From contig CM026551.1 in assembly GCA_015143295.1 (NCBI GenBank), positions 12,945,827 through 13,009,826 of the forward strand: a stretch of DNA of 64,000 bases, read 5' to 3'. A program made the position numbers and the translations under genes. Each line of letters opens with the position of its first letter. Position 1 is the stretch's first letter. Below are positions 11,618 to 23,310 of the stretch, in pieces. Source of the DNA: Tetracentron sinense (Eukaryota; Streptophyta; Magnoliopsida; Trochodendrales; Trochodendraceae). The notes under the pieces were generated by a model that was given only the letters and a program-made list of their open reading frames with translations, was not told the DNA's origin and searched no databases.

Positions 11618-13319
11618 TCACCCATAAGGCAAATTTCTTCCTTGAGACAAGGCGGCACCCTTGATCGCGGGGTTAACTCTTTCCACCGGAAGTGACGCTC
11701 TTCTCGGGGATGGCCTTTCAAGCTTTGATGCCTCAAATTTCTTCTCACCCATGGCATCACCTGTGAGGATTGGCTTGGTTTCATAAACATCAGACAGTGA
11801 ATCCAAATCACTCCCAGTACTATTAATTGTCGAAGGGGGAATCTGTAGGTGTTCTCCTTTGAAAGAATCCTCTTGAGAGCCTAGACATGCTGCCATGTTT
11901 CCTAATTCTTGTAGCCGAAAATCGTCAGACAACCAAATGAAAGGATTCTTGCTACTACCACCATGCAGGCTAGGCCTCTTCTTTCCCAGACAAACACTAT
12001 CATTTGTTGGTAAAAACCCATCAAGAGATGATCTATCTGTCAGTTGTTGCATATCAATTTGCTCTCCATATATGTGCAAGTCTTGCAGACATGGAAAGTT
12101 CACAGGAGTACCAAAATCTTTCATTGCTTCCATTTCGACGATTCCTTGACTACCGTCACCCTTGTAGCTTGCGGATGCCATGTTTTCTCCGGAGAGTGTT
12201 TCGCAAGCTTTCTCCAGTATAGTTTGCATATACTTACCCTGAGCCTCAATTCTCAACTGAAGGTGTTTTTGTACCTGCCATAAAAAGACCCATTAATGAC
12301 TTAGCCAAAAAAAAAAAAAAAGGACTTGGCCAAAATGTATTCAAACAATGTTGTTAATTGAAATGAATATAGAAAAATGATGTGGGTTTACCTCTAGTTG
12401 CTCCCTTTGTGCTTCCATGTGCCTCCTAAGCGACTCGGTGATGTGCAAGTTCCTGCTAAAGTATCAGACATGCCATCCCACAAGAGTATAACTACCATAA
12501 CTAAAACTTTAGGTAATAGATCCAATACTGATCAGAAGATAGGCCTTTCTCAACTTAATTAAACCCATCTTAGTTATGAGTGCAATAATAGATTAAGATA
12601 ATTACGCACTCATTCATGCTGTGAACCATAAAACCAGACGAAGATGCAGCATTTCTTTGAAGATCTAATGCCGAAACTGCCATGAAATGGGACGGAAGAC
12701 ATACCAAGTTATATTAGCTAAAACATAAGTAAATGAAGATTGCGAAAAAATAATTTAGGAAGAAGGGCCTTATAACAACCCTAGGAAGAACAATTACCTC
12801 TCTCACCATCCTTAACTGAGTGATCATTGAACTCCTTATGTGGTTGCTTCCCAAGCCTGAATTTCTATTCAGAAGAAGAAGAAGAAGCACAAGCAAACCC
12901 GAGATGAAAAAAATTATAAGTCCGCGGATAGAAAAGCAAAAAACATGAAATTTTATGTATGGATACCTGAAGATGGCTCTTGAGATGGTAGAGAGTAAGA
13001 CCCTTGACACCCATAACTCTCATGATGGACTTTGGTGTGGCCTCTGCCAATTTAGACACGAAGAAGAAAACCATAAAAATTCAGTAAAAAGGAAAATACT
13101 TAGGAGGACATGAAAGAAGATGATGACGATCAGAGTGCTAGAAAGGTAAGTACTATCTGGTCCTCCTAGCTGAGTGACGGCATCAACGAACCGCTCGTGA
13201 AGCTCAGCGGTCCACCGGAGGCGGGGCTTTGGGTCAGTAGTGAGGACAAGGCCAGAGTCCCCTTGAACACACATAGGTCTATCATGTGAATTCATAGTAG
13301 GCTTCTTGGCATGGAACAT
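11618..13319 (-). CDS. MYR1-like: MYB-CC (GARP) transcription factor, MYR1/MYR2-like
   Basis: Six exons join in frame on the minus strand: 13154-13319, 12967-13043, 12798-12864, 12610-12676, 12392-12452 and 11618-12274, 1,095 nt, 364 residues plus stop. All introns are GT-AG. The start MFHAKKP and the end SQGRNLPYG are those of the plant MYR/APL-like group. Residues 30-84 form the GARP DNA-binding domain (PKPRLRWTAELHERFVDAV, then SIMRVMGVKGLTLYHLKSHLQ). Residues 125-170 are the MYB-CC coiled coil (EQLEVQKHLQLRIEAQGKYM). The usual LHEQLE reads QREQLE. A conserved KLERPSPRRASLPVER motif lies near the end. Family role: nuclear dimeric regulator; Arabidopsis MYR1/MYR2 affect flowering and growth and relatives act in phosphate response. 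Exon 4 uses donor GTGCGT, inferred from phase and the MNE-NLHIT join. The gene looks intact. Confidence 0.9.
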
Positions 13320-13520
13320 TCTCTCTCAGCTGCTCTGGAATAGGAAGAGATTCAGGAACAAAGCATATAAGGGGAATAGGGTGCGTTTTTGAAGAAGAGA
13401 GTGCCTTTGTTTCTCTAATAGAAAGTATGGGGGGTCATGCTAACCCTTGTCAAATAAATAAAAGATAAAAAGAAATAAAGCTCTCCACTCCAATATGCAG
13501 GCCCTCCTTTGCCAAAGTTG

Positions 13521-13550
<30 letters not shown>
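13521..13550. repeat. (CT)n microsatellite upstream of MYB-CC gene
   Basis: Imperfect CT run about 200 bp upstream of the ATG; it reads GA on the gene strand. GA/CT tracts are common in plant 5' leaders and core promoters, so it may lie in the 5' UTR or promoter. Confidence 0.8.
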
Positions 13551-13551
<1 letters not shown>

Positions 13552-13559
13552 GGGGCACA

Positions 13560-14529
13560 CAAGTATTTCTATGGAGAGAAAAATGTAGGGCGAGTACTAT
13601 TATCACTTTAATGTACTATTGCAATGAGAGAGATTATCTTTGTAATTAATGTATATTGTAATGTTAGAGAGTATCATTGTACTCATAGAGAGAGAGAACC
13701 TTTGTAGTTTTATTCTTCTATCATGTGAAGCTTTTCAGTGTTAGAAAATGAGGGAGACTTCTCATCCAATCATCTTAGTCAAATGTGTTAAGACCCTACA
13801 ATGGTTTTGATTGAAATATGTTCTTACATGCAAACATAAATCATTAGCCATGATGTATGGACCCCTATAAACTAATTACCTAACGAAAGGTTTCTATGAT
13901 GAGATTGATAATAGAATAAAAGCTCTCACATTACTAATCAAACTGATCAATATATTCACAATAATCACATTTGATGCAGCACAAAACATGGATTCATATG
14001 TGGCAAGATACTTGGTAATTAAATAGGTGGTATAGGCATGGGTAATATTGTTCCTTATAAAATAAAGGTTTTTATATGGGTAAGATGTGTAATTGTTTTT
14101 CTATGTTTGACCACTTAATTCTATAAGCTCTATATAAACAGAGCCTAGCCCATCTTGTTACTCAATCATTGGCCTAAAAACATTTCAGCATATTACTGTT
14201 TAGATAGCATGGTGCTTAGATTTCAAGAGTTGAGTGAATCCTCTTGTTGAGAGTCGAGTAAGTCCTCTCTATTTGGGTGAGTGCCTTTCCTAATTATCTC
14301 TTATTTTTATTTTCTATTTTAATCATTTTTGGACTTATATAATTTTCAATTACCAAGGGTTTTCAAGTACATTAATTTTTACTTCTTCCTTCTTCGATTT
14401 CCAGCTTATCAACAGTAAGGAGTATCACCCTCACTAGCTGACGCACGATCGAGCCATTTATATATAATGGAGTGTGTCTGGCAGTAGGAAAAAAATGGAA
14501 ATCAATCATTCTAGAGTCAAACTGATCTC
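13560..14529. other. Intergenic; possible LTR remnant
   Basis: Around 14090-14290 'ctctatataaacagagcc' followed by 'catcttgttactcaatcatt' and 'gagtgaatcctctt' resembles the promoter and downstream part of a copia-type LTR, but no clear TG...CA ends or target duplication were found. Otherwise nothing is recognised. Confidence 0.3.
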
Positions 14530-14790
14530 CGAATCTGATTTCAGATCTGAAGAACAAAATTAGCTATTTTTCATTAGAAGTTCATGCTATTACGACGGAT
14601 GCTCACAATTACATTCAGCACCTACACTCGATTCAATTATCTTCAGTGCAACAGCATGCCAACTTAGTGGCTCATTGATTAGCTCAAAATTCAAGTATGT
14701 AAATCAGTAACAGATGGGCTCGCCTCTTCTGTTTCCTCCTTTGTTGCAATGAATGATGATTGATATCCTTTTTCTTAAAAAAAATAGACT
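14530..14790 (+). mobile_element. LINE RNase H tail fragment
   Basis: Translation near 14575-14700 reads L-E-V-H-A-I-T-T-D-A-H, then Q-L-S-S-V-Q-Q-H-A-N-L-V-A-H and L-A-Q-N-S-S. This matches the end of the RNase H domain in plant L1 elements, where the pattern is 'xxANxxAHxLAxxxx'. The A-run at 14777-14786 would be its tail. It is a short 5'-truncated piece with one in-frame stop after the A-H pair. Confidence 0.5.
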
Positions 14791-16269
14791 CAATATAAAT
14801 TTTAGTAAAATGAAAACCTAATTAATAATTATCGTGTAAACAAGACAACAATAAGACCAGCTATGCTTTAGAGTTACACAGAAATTATATATTAATTGAA
14901 TTAGTGTAGTTGAGAAGAGGATGTTAAGATGCACATGATTAGAAAGACAAGAAAAGATAAAACATAAATGAATGCACACAAGAGGATATGAGAGTTGCTT
15001 CAATAGGTAATAAAATAAGAGAGTAACACGTTCAATGGAGATCACTAATCATGATACTAGTAAGAAGTAGTGAATTAATGCATGTTGTAGCTCTAAAGAG
15101 GGAGGAAAAGTCCAACAATGACGTTGATATAGTTATAATAAAATGGAATGACAGAGCATGATCGTGTTACGTACCAGGCCAAATATTTGAAATAAGACAT
15201 TAATGATGACGGCAATCATTATCATCATCTAAAATAAGAAAAATAATCAAATGTGGTCTTGTACCAATGAGAAAATAATAGAGAACACCACCATATGGTA
15301 CCAACTTTAGTGCCTGTGATTGGTGTTATGTGAGGATGTAAACATCAATCCACAAAGGTTTGTGTGTGGAGCTTTTGATGGCAGGTGGGCCACCATCATC
15401 TTCTTCTAAAGCTTTTGGGCCGAACCTAGATGGCTTTTGTGGTTTAGAAGATTGTCTCTCCATGCATATCTCAACAAAGCAACTCCCTCCAATTCAAAAC
15501 AAACAAAAACTTGAACGAGTCAACCCCGATATGTTGACACTTGGGGCCCACGCATATGAAAAAATAAATAAGGATGAGTAAGAACAATATAAAGCTAGCT
15601 CTCTCACTCTCAGCCCATGCAAGGATGTCAAATATTCTAAATGGAGATCATAGAAAATACGTATCCGAGAAGGGAATATATAGATGCTTTCTTCTTTGAC
15701 AATCAAAAGAAGATGATGAGTGTGGCCCATATGCAAATTTCAAAAAATTTCCAAATCCATCTTATCGTGGGTGCAACAATTGTCGTTGTTACCCCTTTTA
15801 AAAGTTACAAAAAATAAAATTTTCAAATGAGTAAGTTATGGTTTCAACTGGTTCTAAAGGTAATAAGAAAAAATAGCAACATACCACTGTTGAGAGTTTA
15901 GAAGTCTACGTATTGGATATCATTTCTTAAAGAAGATTCTTCTCTCTAACCTCTAAAAACCTCAAACTAAATTAGGATTTTGCTTACCTTTACTCATATT
16001 AGTCGCAATCTCATATATAATCATCCCCATGCACATGAGTTGGTCCCACATTCAAATCAGATAATAAACGTACATTCATCCAATTGGTTTATAAAAAAAT
16101 TCATGGGGCACTTTCGGAGTGGTCGGTCCGGAACAATGAACATGTGCCATGTGTACAATAATGCTCTTTTAGATCATATTTAATTTAATGTCTAAATGCC
16201 TAAACTCTAAATTTTCCCTTTACATAGTTAATTTTCTTTTTCCTTGAGCACCTCTAAAATCTATTAATC
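14791..16269. other. Intergenic, no gene seen
   Basis: AT-rich sequence with short ORFs (15360-15581, 15494-15736) that show no recognised domain and no splice context. Confidence 0.45.
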
Positions 16270-16417
16270 CTATGTTTGGTTGTCGAGAAAATAAATGAAA
16301 ACATGGAAAATAAAAGAAAATTGGACAAAACACAGCTAAGAATTGTATTAGAAATCCAAAATTTTCTTTTCTTTTCCTTTCCATGTTTTCACCTATTTTC
16401 TTGATAACCAAACATAG
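16270..16417. mobile_element. Foldback MITE, 148 bp
   Basis: CTATGTTTGGTTGTCGAGAA at the left is matched in reverse complement by 'ttcttgataaccaaacatag' at the right. The inner arms continue to pair (AAAACATGGAAAATAAAAGA against TCTTTTCTTTTCC..CCATGTTTT), so nearly the whole element folds into one stem. No coding capacity. Target duplication is not clear, so the superfamily is open. Confidence 0.75.
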
Positions 16418-16469
16418 CATAAGGGTTTGCTACGGAATTCCGCCTGGGAGCATGGATTTGCGCTATCTG

Positions 16470-16505
16470 GTGCCTTAAAACACTGCTTGGAGTGTTTTAA
16501 GGCAC
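16470..16505. repeat. Perfect 15-bp hairpin
   Basis: GTGCCTTAAAACACT and AGTGTTTTAAGGCAC are separated by six bases. About 80 bp further on a second hairpin shares the core CCTTAAAACA (16567-16576) with TGTTTTAAGG (16587-16596). Together they suggest a small foldback element of about 150-180 bp rather than a terminator. Confidence 0.6.
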
Positions 16506-16663
16506 ACAGAAACCCTAACCTCAAAAGATTAGTGGGGGTTTTGTGGCAAAGCCCTTAGACCAGTCACCTTAAAACACCAGTGTGATTGTTTTAAGGGGCA
16601 TACAAACCCCAACCCCCCACAAGGAGGGGGCTTGTTGCTCTATATTCATTGATGAATATATAA

Positions 16664-16848
16664 TATAAGAAAGGATAATGCTTCCGAGACCCGTTAGGGC
16701 CGAGACCATCCCGAGACCGTGCATGATATGCATGGAACTCAAACTTTTATTCAAACCTGTTTATGTGTTTTGAGTCCTATGCATATCATGGAAGGTCTCG
16801 GGGTGGTCTTGGCCCTAAGGGGTCTCGCTAGCAAAGTCCTATAAGAAA
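16664..16848. mobile_element. Mutator-like foldback MITE with 9-bp target duplication
   Basis: The element spans 16673-16839 (167 bp) and is flanked by perfect 9-bp repeats TATAAGAAA at 16664-16672 and 16840-16848. Termini GGATAATGCTTCCGAGACCC and, in reverse complement, GGACTTTGCTAGCGAGACCC match at 15 of 20 positions. The arms pair over most of their length around a short central loop. Nine-base duplications are characteristic of the Mutator superfamily. No coding capacity. Confidence 0.8.
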
Positions 16849-17374
16849 AGGCCATTCATTTTTAGAATTTGAGATTCCTCACCAGAATACCCAAGATACG
16901 TAGTTACCTATTTTAATGCGTTTTAACGAAGTTAGTTTTTAACCTTTAGCTCATTAGTTTCAAACCATATCACAGGACATATAGTTGTTTAGTCTTTAAG
17001 GGTATGTCAGCTTGAATTTCAAGCATCCTTATATGCTTCAGCGAATAAATTCCTGAATATATTCCTTTGAATGTGAGTTTCTGGGACCCATCTTCATGTA
17101 CTGATTGTAAGCTTTAATGGGCTTCTCTCCTTCTATCAAACTTCTTAAGAGGATTGCTAGGATGGTGCAACACTACATCCGATTGTTTGTATGCATTCAA
17201 ACCTATCTTTTCCACCATATGGATGACCAATTGGTGGCTCGCATCATATGTTATATGGTCAATAAAAAGATTTCGGGCCGGATTGGGCCTCAAAAATCTC
17301 TTGTAAGCAGGTCAGTCCTATTGAAAAATTATAGAAATTCAGGGTCAAGCCCGGCTCATTAATACCACTAAATT

Positions 17375-17530
17375 GGGGGCTGTCAAAGGGCAATGCTTAG
17401 GTCTTACCAGGCCCGACCCTCACTTATAAAAGGGAGGCCCTAGTCCTTGGAGGGCCTGAACTAGCTAGGCCCAAGCGCTACTTTCAAGGGCTAGTAGGGC
17501 TGGCTGCCAGAGCCTAAAGAGGAGTGAAGG
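17375..17530 (+). repeat. GC-rich repeat, left-end copy
   Basis: Starts GGGGGCTGTCAAAGGGC and contains 'taggtcttaccaggcccgaccctca'. A related piece at 21114-21282 shares that block and ends TTGACAGCCCC, which complements the start. It reads as a non-autonomous element with GGGGCTGTCAA termini, here only in part. Confidence 0.5.
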
Positions 17531-19497
17531 AAATTTTTAAGCCTTATGATTTAGTGAATTTTTTCCTACACTAATTGTCAACCTGACGTGTAACCATCAT
17601 CCTTTATTCGGGCATGGAATCCACAATACAATGCAAATAGTACTATGGTAGAGTTGCACAAAAATTTTATCTGTGGCAATCAGATGGAGTTCAAGAAAAA
17701 AAAAATCTTGACTAAATTTTATATATATAATAGTTTCTATTAAATGAAACTCAACCTACCTTATAATTAACTACTTAAATTGTATTTCCATACCTCTAAC
17801 TATAATATATCTAGTGAATCACTATCCTCTGAACAAATCCAATCTTGATAACAAATTAAAATTTCTACAGTACCTGATTTAAAAAAAAGACTCCTAAAAT
17901 TGTCAAGTATCCTTATTTCGGCACTAATTGCAGATTCAGAAGCAACTATTGATACTGGAATCGTTAAAATGTCTCAGGCCATCATCGATAAAATTGGATA
18001 ATTTGTTGCGTTGAATTTCTAACAAAACAGTATATCAAATTATGTATATTTATCTATTGCTTCTTTCAAATACCGATCTGGGTTTAATTTTAATTATACA
18101 GTGTTAGTTTGACTCATTTCTTCTTTCAACCTCAACAAATCATATTCATAATTTTTCTTTGAACTTGCCGCAACAATGTTTTCCACACTTGATGTGTGTT
18201 GGTGGTACTATTGAATTTTATTTTATGCTCCTCATAAATATTTCTAAGATTTCTAATTGCTTGTTCCTTACACGTACTTACTACATTTACTAGGTTAGTA
18301 GATAGCTTGAAGATACTTTATGGAGGGGGCTAGTTAAAATTACCACCATACCACTTTCGTACTGTTGAACTTAGGTCTTGAAGACTTGAGGAAGAGACGG
18401 TATCCACTACTCTATATATATATATATATACTAGTAAGAAGCCCGTGCGATGCACAGAAGCAATGACAAAAAAAAGTACTAAGTAATAATATGAGAATAT
18501 ATTGACAAATTAATACATTGAAAAAGATTGAAAGCAAGAAAGAAAACAGAGAGCTTAACTATTCCATGAATCCGGTATGGAAAAAAACATTGACAATTGA
18601 CAATTACAACATATTTTTTTGTTGGGGTTCACATTATTACATATAGGGTCACAAATTTTTTCATAATGTCAAAACTACTAAAAATGAATTTAAAAATTTT
18701 AAATAAATTTGTGCATTATATTATAAGATAATTAAAATCTAACCCTTTTAAACCCAATTTAAATGGATACTCGTCCTCCTGTGTCAAAAAAATAAAATAA
18801 AAGTGGGTATAGATTGATTTCGTTTAAACAACTATGACCGCTCCTCCCATATATTGATTTCGTTTTATATGGTCAAGAGTACATGCTTTAGTTACACATC
18901 CATATAGATAGAAATAGGTCATTAGAATTTTAATAATGGTGTTGTGGAGACTAAAACAGATACTTGCAAATGGGCCAAACAATTGGTTTATTTACCATAT
19001 TGAATGAAATATATTATATTAGTTTGAGGCTGTTGCTCTAATATAGATATCTGTTGAAAGATTCATGTCGAGCAATAATGAGTTGAATAAAATTACCATA
19101 TGGTCAAATGATTGTAGCATTAGATTTCAATCACAAACTCAAAAGTTCAAAGAAACCTAACAAATATGTTTTTGAATTTAAGTGTCATAAGAGTAAAATC
19201 CCGCACTCACTCCAAGTTGGAGTTGGTAATACTTTAGGCGTTAATGGTAAGAACCCAATTATGGAATTTTTCCCGTGAATTTGTATGTTGATCCTTTAGG
19301 CGTTAATGGTAAGAACCCCAATTACGGAATTTTTTCTTGAGTCACAGGTTCTGCACTTCTCTTTCTATATATGCATAACGAGTATGAAAGAAATAAAAAG
19401 ATTGGGCAACAAATTTTTTTTTTTTTTTTTTGAAGCAATTGGGCAACAATATTATTGTACCTGCTTAGCCGTCACAATTCTCCACACAAAATAAATA

Positions 19498-19603
19498 TAA
19501 TAAAAATAAGGGAAATCAACCACTTTGAGGGAGTCGGCCCTCCCAAGCTCCAATAATGGGAGTTTTTGTAATTGGATTTCTGCACTATCTGAACCTCTCA
19601 ACA
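19498..19603 (+). repeat. Direct repeat, copy 1
   Basis: Starts TAATAAAAATAAGGGAAATC and ends GAACCTCTCAACA; about 95 percent identical to 20121-20225. The two copies flank about 520 bp inside the Helitron. Confidence 0.85.
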
Positions 19604-20088
19604 TTTTTATCAAGGAAAAAAAAAACTCCCAACATAATTAGAAAATATAATTAGATGTTGTTTTGGGTTAAAGAACAGGAAGAGATTAAGATTTTATCTT
19701 CTATGTAAAGTTTTATTTATAATAATTAATTATTTAAATAGAATTATTTAAAGAACTTATTTATTTACAAGAAATATTATCATCTCTTAAACTTTTAATA
19801 ATTTTGACACATTAAATTTTCAAAGAGATGAGATAATTTTTTTTTTATAATGATGCAAACTTACTTTCTTAAAGTTATATAATAATAAGATAAAAATTTA
19901 TATATAACAATAAAATTATGAATTTTTAAATGATTAAATTAGCTACTTTTAATAGGATACATATGAAATATCTCACAAGAGATGACTAAACTATCATCAT
20001 TTTTTTTTCTATTTTATTTTTATATTATTTTATTACTATCTATTTTTAATTTTCTCATCATATTTTTCATTTATTCATTTTTTTTCAA

Positions 20089-20120
20089 CACCCTGTGCAT
20101 TTGCACGGGGTTTTTGCTAA
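20089..20120 (+). mobile_element. Helitron-like 3' end nested in larger Helitron
   Basis: CACCCTGTGCATTTGCACGG folds into a stem and is followed by GGTTTTTGCTAA, then T. This is the hairpin plus CTRR structure of a Helitron 3' terminus on the plus strand. The next base starts direct-repeat copy 2. Confidence 0.45.
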
Positions 20121-20225
20121 TAATAAAAATAAGGGAAATCAACCACTTTGAGGGAGTCGGCCCTCCCAAGCTCTAATAATGGAATTTTTGTAATTGGATT
20201 TCTGCACTGGCTGAACCTCTCAACA
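20121..20225 (+). repeat. Direct repeat, copy 2
   Basis: Second copy of the repeat at 19498-19603, starting at the base after the CTAA end at 20120. Confidence 0.85.
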
Positions 20226-21113
20226 ACTCACCCACAGCGTAACACGAACAACACACGTAACTTACAACTATAGGTAACTCACAACTATATAGGACCCTCA
20301 CACTTTAGCGACAGTTGTGGTGTTCTTCTTATCCATCCGATAGTAATCGAAATCAATAGAGTCTAATATCCATCGTGGCGGATATGGATCAGTGTCACAG
20401 CATTATGCAAAGTCCTTCAAGAACTCAATATCATCAGCGACAATACCACCAACACCAGGCACAACAAAAGTAGTCTATCTTTAGTTTAAGACTGCCATAA
20501 AAAAAAATAGCAGGAAATAAAAGCAAACATTAAACGAATGAGAAAAAAAATAATAAGAAAAAATAAGTTGATGCCGTGAGAGAGATGAAGTATAAGGAGA
20601 CCTGAGAGGAGCCCTTTTATATATATAACTTTCCAAAATAATTTGGAAAGAATTACTACATTGATTTAAAGAATTTGAACAGGTGCATACTTCCATGTAT
20701 AGAATAAGTAAGTTAAAGAGTTAGGAGATAAATATTGAGGGAGAGAAAACCATTCCCACACCCCCTCCTTCCATAAATACCATTATTAATTCAAAGAATA
20801 CCGGGCACACCTAAGGCAAACTCCTCTACGGATGCCATGTGTCCTCAAACATTTCTAAAGCTGTCATGTGTCCACCCACTTACTTGGGTTTCATATTAAG
20901 TAATAATTAGGGAGATTAATGAGGGGGAAGTTATTGAGATAATTCTTAGAATTTAAGACAAGTGTAAGGGGGGATTGTGGGTCTTTTAATTTGATGATGT
21001 AGCCTCACAAATGAAAAAGAGTCTTACATGGCATCAAGAGAAAGGATTAGGTGGCATCCATAGAAACACACTAACTGTGTTTTATAGTAGAAGTATAGAT
21101 GTTAGATGAGGTA

Positions 21114-21282
21114 GAGGGTAGGGTCTAGGTCTTATTAGGCCCAACCCTCAAGTCAGAAGGCCTTTTCAAAATAAGGCCTGGCCCCGCCCTCGGGCCCTAG
21201 GGAAAGAAAAATAAGCCCTCAAAATGCAGGCTTTGGAGCGCCGGGGTGGGCCCTCTCATCGGAGGGCAGGATTGACAGCCCC
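21114..21282 (+). repeat. GC-rich repeat, right-end copy
   Basis: Shares 'taggtcttattaggcccaaccctca' with the copy at 17375-17530 and ends ATTGACAGCCCC. GC content stands out from both flanks. It directly abuts the Helitron 5' end. Confidence 0.5.
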
Positions 21283-21289
21283 ACCTAAA

Positions 21290-23110
21290 TCAGAGCATTA
21301 AAATGCACGAATTTTGGTGTTAGATGGGTATGTCCATTGAAGGTGTATTTAAACATGTCATCATGATATTAACATCCTTCTACTAAGAAAATCAAATTGA
21401 TTAGCTCCTAAGAAACAGGTCAAATTGGCTTGCGATGAGCCATGCCAGATTAAATCAGGCCCAAGAAAGGCATTAAGCTTTTGTTTTGTTCAGCCCAATT
21501 TGTACCGGCCATAGCTTCTGTCGTAACCCATACTGTACACAAAATGGGCTAGCCCAACCCACATGTTACCCATCTTATGCATCATTAGCTCTGAAGCGCT
21601 AGTTCTCCTTGGACCCACTTCATTTTTAGATTACAACACTAAAGGCTAAAGCCCTCGTTGCTTTAAGTGATGGAGTGGGGTCCACCTACTGTTGAAGTTA
21701 GCCCATAGTGAGGTATGAAAGGAACTAAAGTTGAGCGTGTGGCCAAGTGTTTTAAGCCTATTCTAAGACCCAGATGTAACTCTTTTCCCTTTATCCCTGG
21801 TGGTCCGGGTGGAGAGTCAGGTTGGCTTTCTTTGTATTCCTTTGCTAATTAGTTTGTTGGGCGCTTCACCTAAATGGGCATGCTTTGTATTTTTATTACC
21901 TAAAAGGCATACTTTTGACATATTTATCAAATAGGGCATAATTTGTATTTTTATTACTAGAAAAGGCATGCATTTGACATATTTACCCTTAAGCTATGCA
22001 TATAAACACCAAAAACCATAAGGGTAAAATTGGAATGCATACCCTCTTTGGTAATTTTTTTCAAATCATGTCTTAAGCAGCGATTTTTTTTGTTTAGGGC
22101 GACAAAATGGTACTTGAACTCTTTGTTTGTGGTTTAAAGGATATCCTTACAAACCAAAAAAAAGAAAGAAAAAGATTCAGTAATCCATGAGGTACCATAT
22201 TATTGGATGAATATAGAACCGCCTGTACGTCTATATCAAGAGTATAAAGAGATTTTTGCAAGCAACCGAATTAGCATTTGAAATATATATGTATATCATT
22301 CTACAAATATTACAAGGAGTATGCAAAACTTTACTTAGACATAAATATCATTTAATTTATTATATTTAATACATAACTTATAGTATAACCAAACTGTAAT
22401 TAGGTCAACAATTAAAATTAAAATCTTTTGATAAAGAGGTATAGTTTAATTAGAATTGTGGGGATTGATTATTTGAGAAAGAGAATCGTAGGAGAGGGGG
22501 TTTGAGAGGAGAGCGAGAGAGAGAAAGACGTGGGAGAGGTTAATTTATCTTGTAAAGAGTTATCTTCCCAAAGAGTTGATTAAGCTTTTCTTCTCCTTTA
22601 TGACCTTATCTTGCATAGTTTAATTACCTTATCTTGTAGCAGAAAAGGTCAGTCTAAATACTGTAGCCTTACATGGTTTTGTAGGCAATTATTGTTGTAG
22701 TTCAGTTTTTCCTTATCATGACTATAAAAAGGCTATTGATATTATTATTGCGCTATAGACCAATGTTGGAATTAATTCAGTTGTGAATCGCAAGGAGCTC
22801 AACTATTTCTTCCTTATATTAATGTTAATTATCAGGTTGGTCTTCCTGGCTTTGAATATTCTATGCCGTCTGCACTGAATATACTTGAGCAAGCATGAGC
22901 GTGCATGTTACTGTAATCGTTATTGGAAGAACCAGTTTTAAAAGGTTTGCTTTTGATTCTGCTAATATTTGATTTTCTCGCTTATAAGATGTACTAAACA
23001 AGGTGGAACATGGATGTTAGTAAACCCAAGGGATTTTACCTCCAATATATGTTGCTGGACTTCCAGGAATGACTACTTACTCATTTTATATATTTGTTTC
23101 ATTTCTGATT
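21290..23110. other. Intergenic, no gene seen
   Basis: AT-rich. A block near 22310-22445 ('aaggagtatgcaaaactttactt', 'tttaatacataactta') is repeated at 24430-24540, so part belongs to the AT-rich repeat family described at 24.2-25.0 kb. Nothing coding was recognised. Confidence 0.45.
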
Positions 23111-23111
23111 T

Positions 23112-23310
23112 TTTTTTTTTTTATAACTGGGGGTGTCCCCAATCCTTTGGGTCAGGACTAATTCCCGAACGTGCAACGTGAGCTTGCAACTCGCCACACC
23201 AAGTAAATCCGGGTAAACCTGTGCCGGGTTGGCCCGAGAGGAGGAGTGAGAAATGGAACCCAGGACCTATCACTTGGGGAAAGGCCCAGAACCACTGGTC
23301 CACCCCTACA
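23112..23310 (-). mobile_element. tRNA-derived SINE
   Basis: Read on the minus strand, GTGGACCAGTGGTTCTGGGC resembles a Pol III A box and GGTCCTGGGTTCCATTTC a B box about 35 bp on. Then comes a body of about 130 bp, and the element ends in an A-run (poly-T at 23110-23122). Size and layout fit plant tRNA-derived SINEs. Related 3' sequence lies at 3757-3832, so the family is multi-copy here. Confidence 0.6.

Larger units (their letters stand above)
18431..21099 (-). mobile_element. Non-autonomous Helitron, about 2.7 kb
   Basis: Read on the minus strand it begins TCTATACTTCTACTATAAAA at 21099, a typical plant Helitron 5' end. It closes near 18431 with a GC-rich short hairpin region (TGTGCATCGCACGGGC) followed by TTCTTACTAG. 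The CTRR end is CTAG, and the insertion lies between A and T as expected (A before the TC start, T after CTAG on the element strand). No Rep/helicase coding sequence is present, so it is non-autonomous. It contains a pair of about 105-bp direct repeats and another Helitron-like 3' end at 20089-20120. Confidence 0.6.

Noticed and set aside
16470-16505. Hairpin considered as a microRNA precursor or terminator
   Set aside because: The 15-bp stem is too short for a plant microRNA duplex and matches no mature plant microRNA I recall; no transcription unit is apparent.
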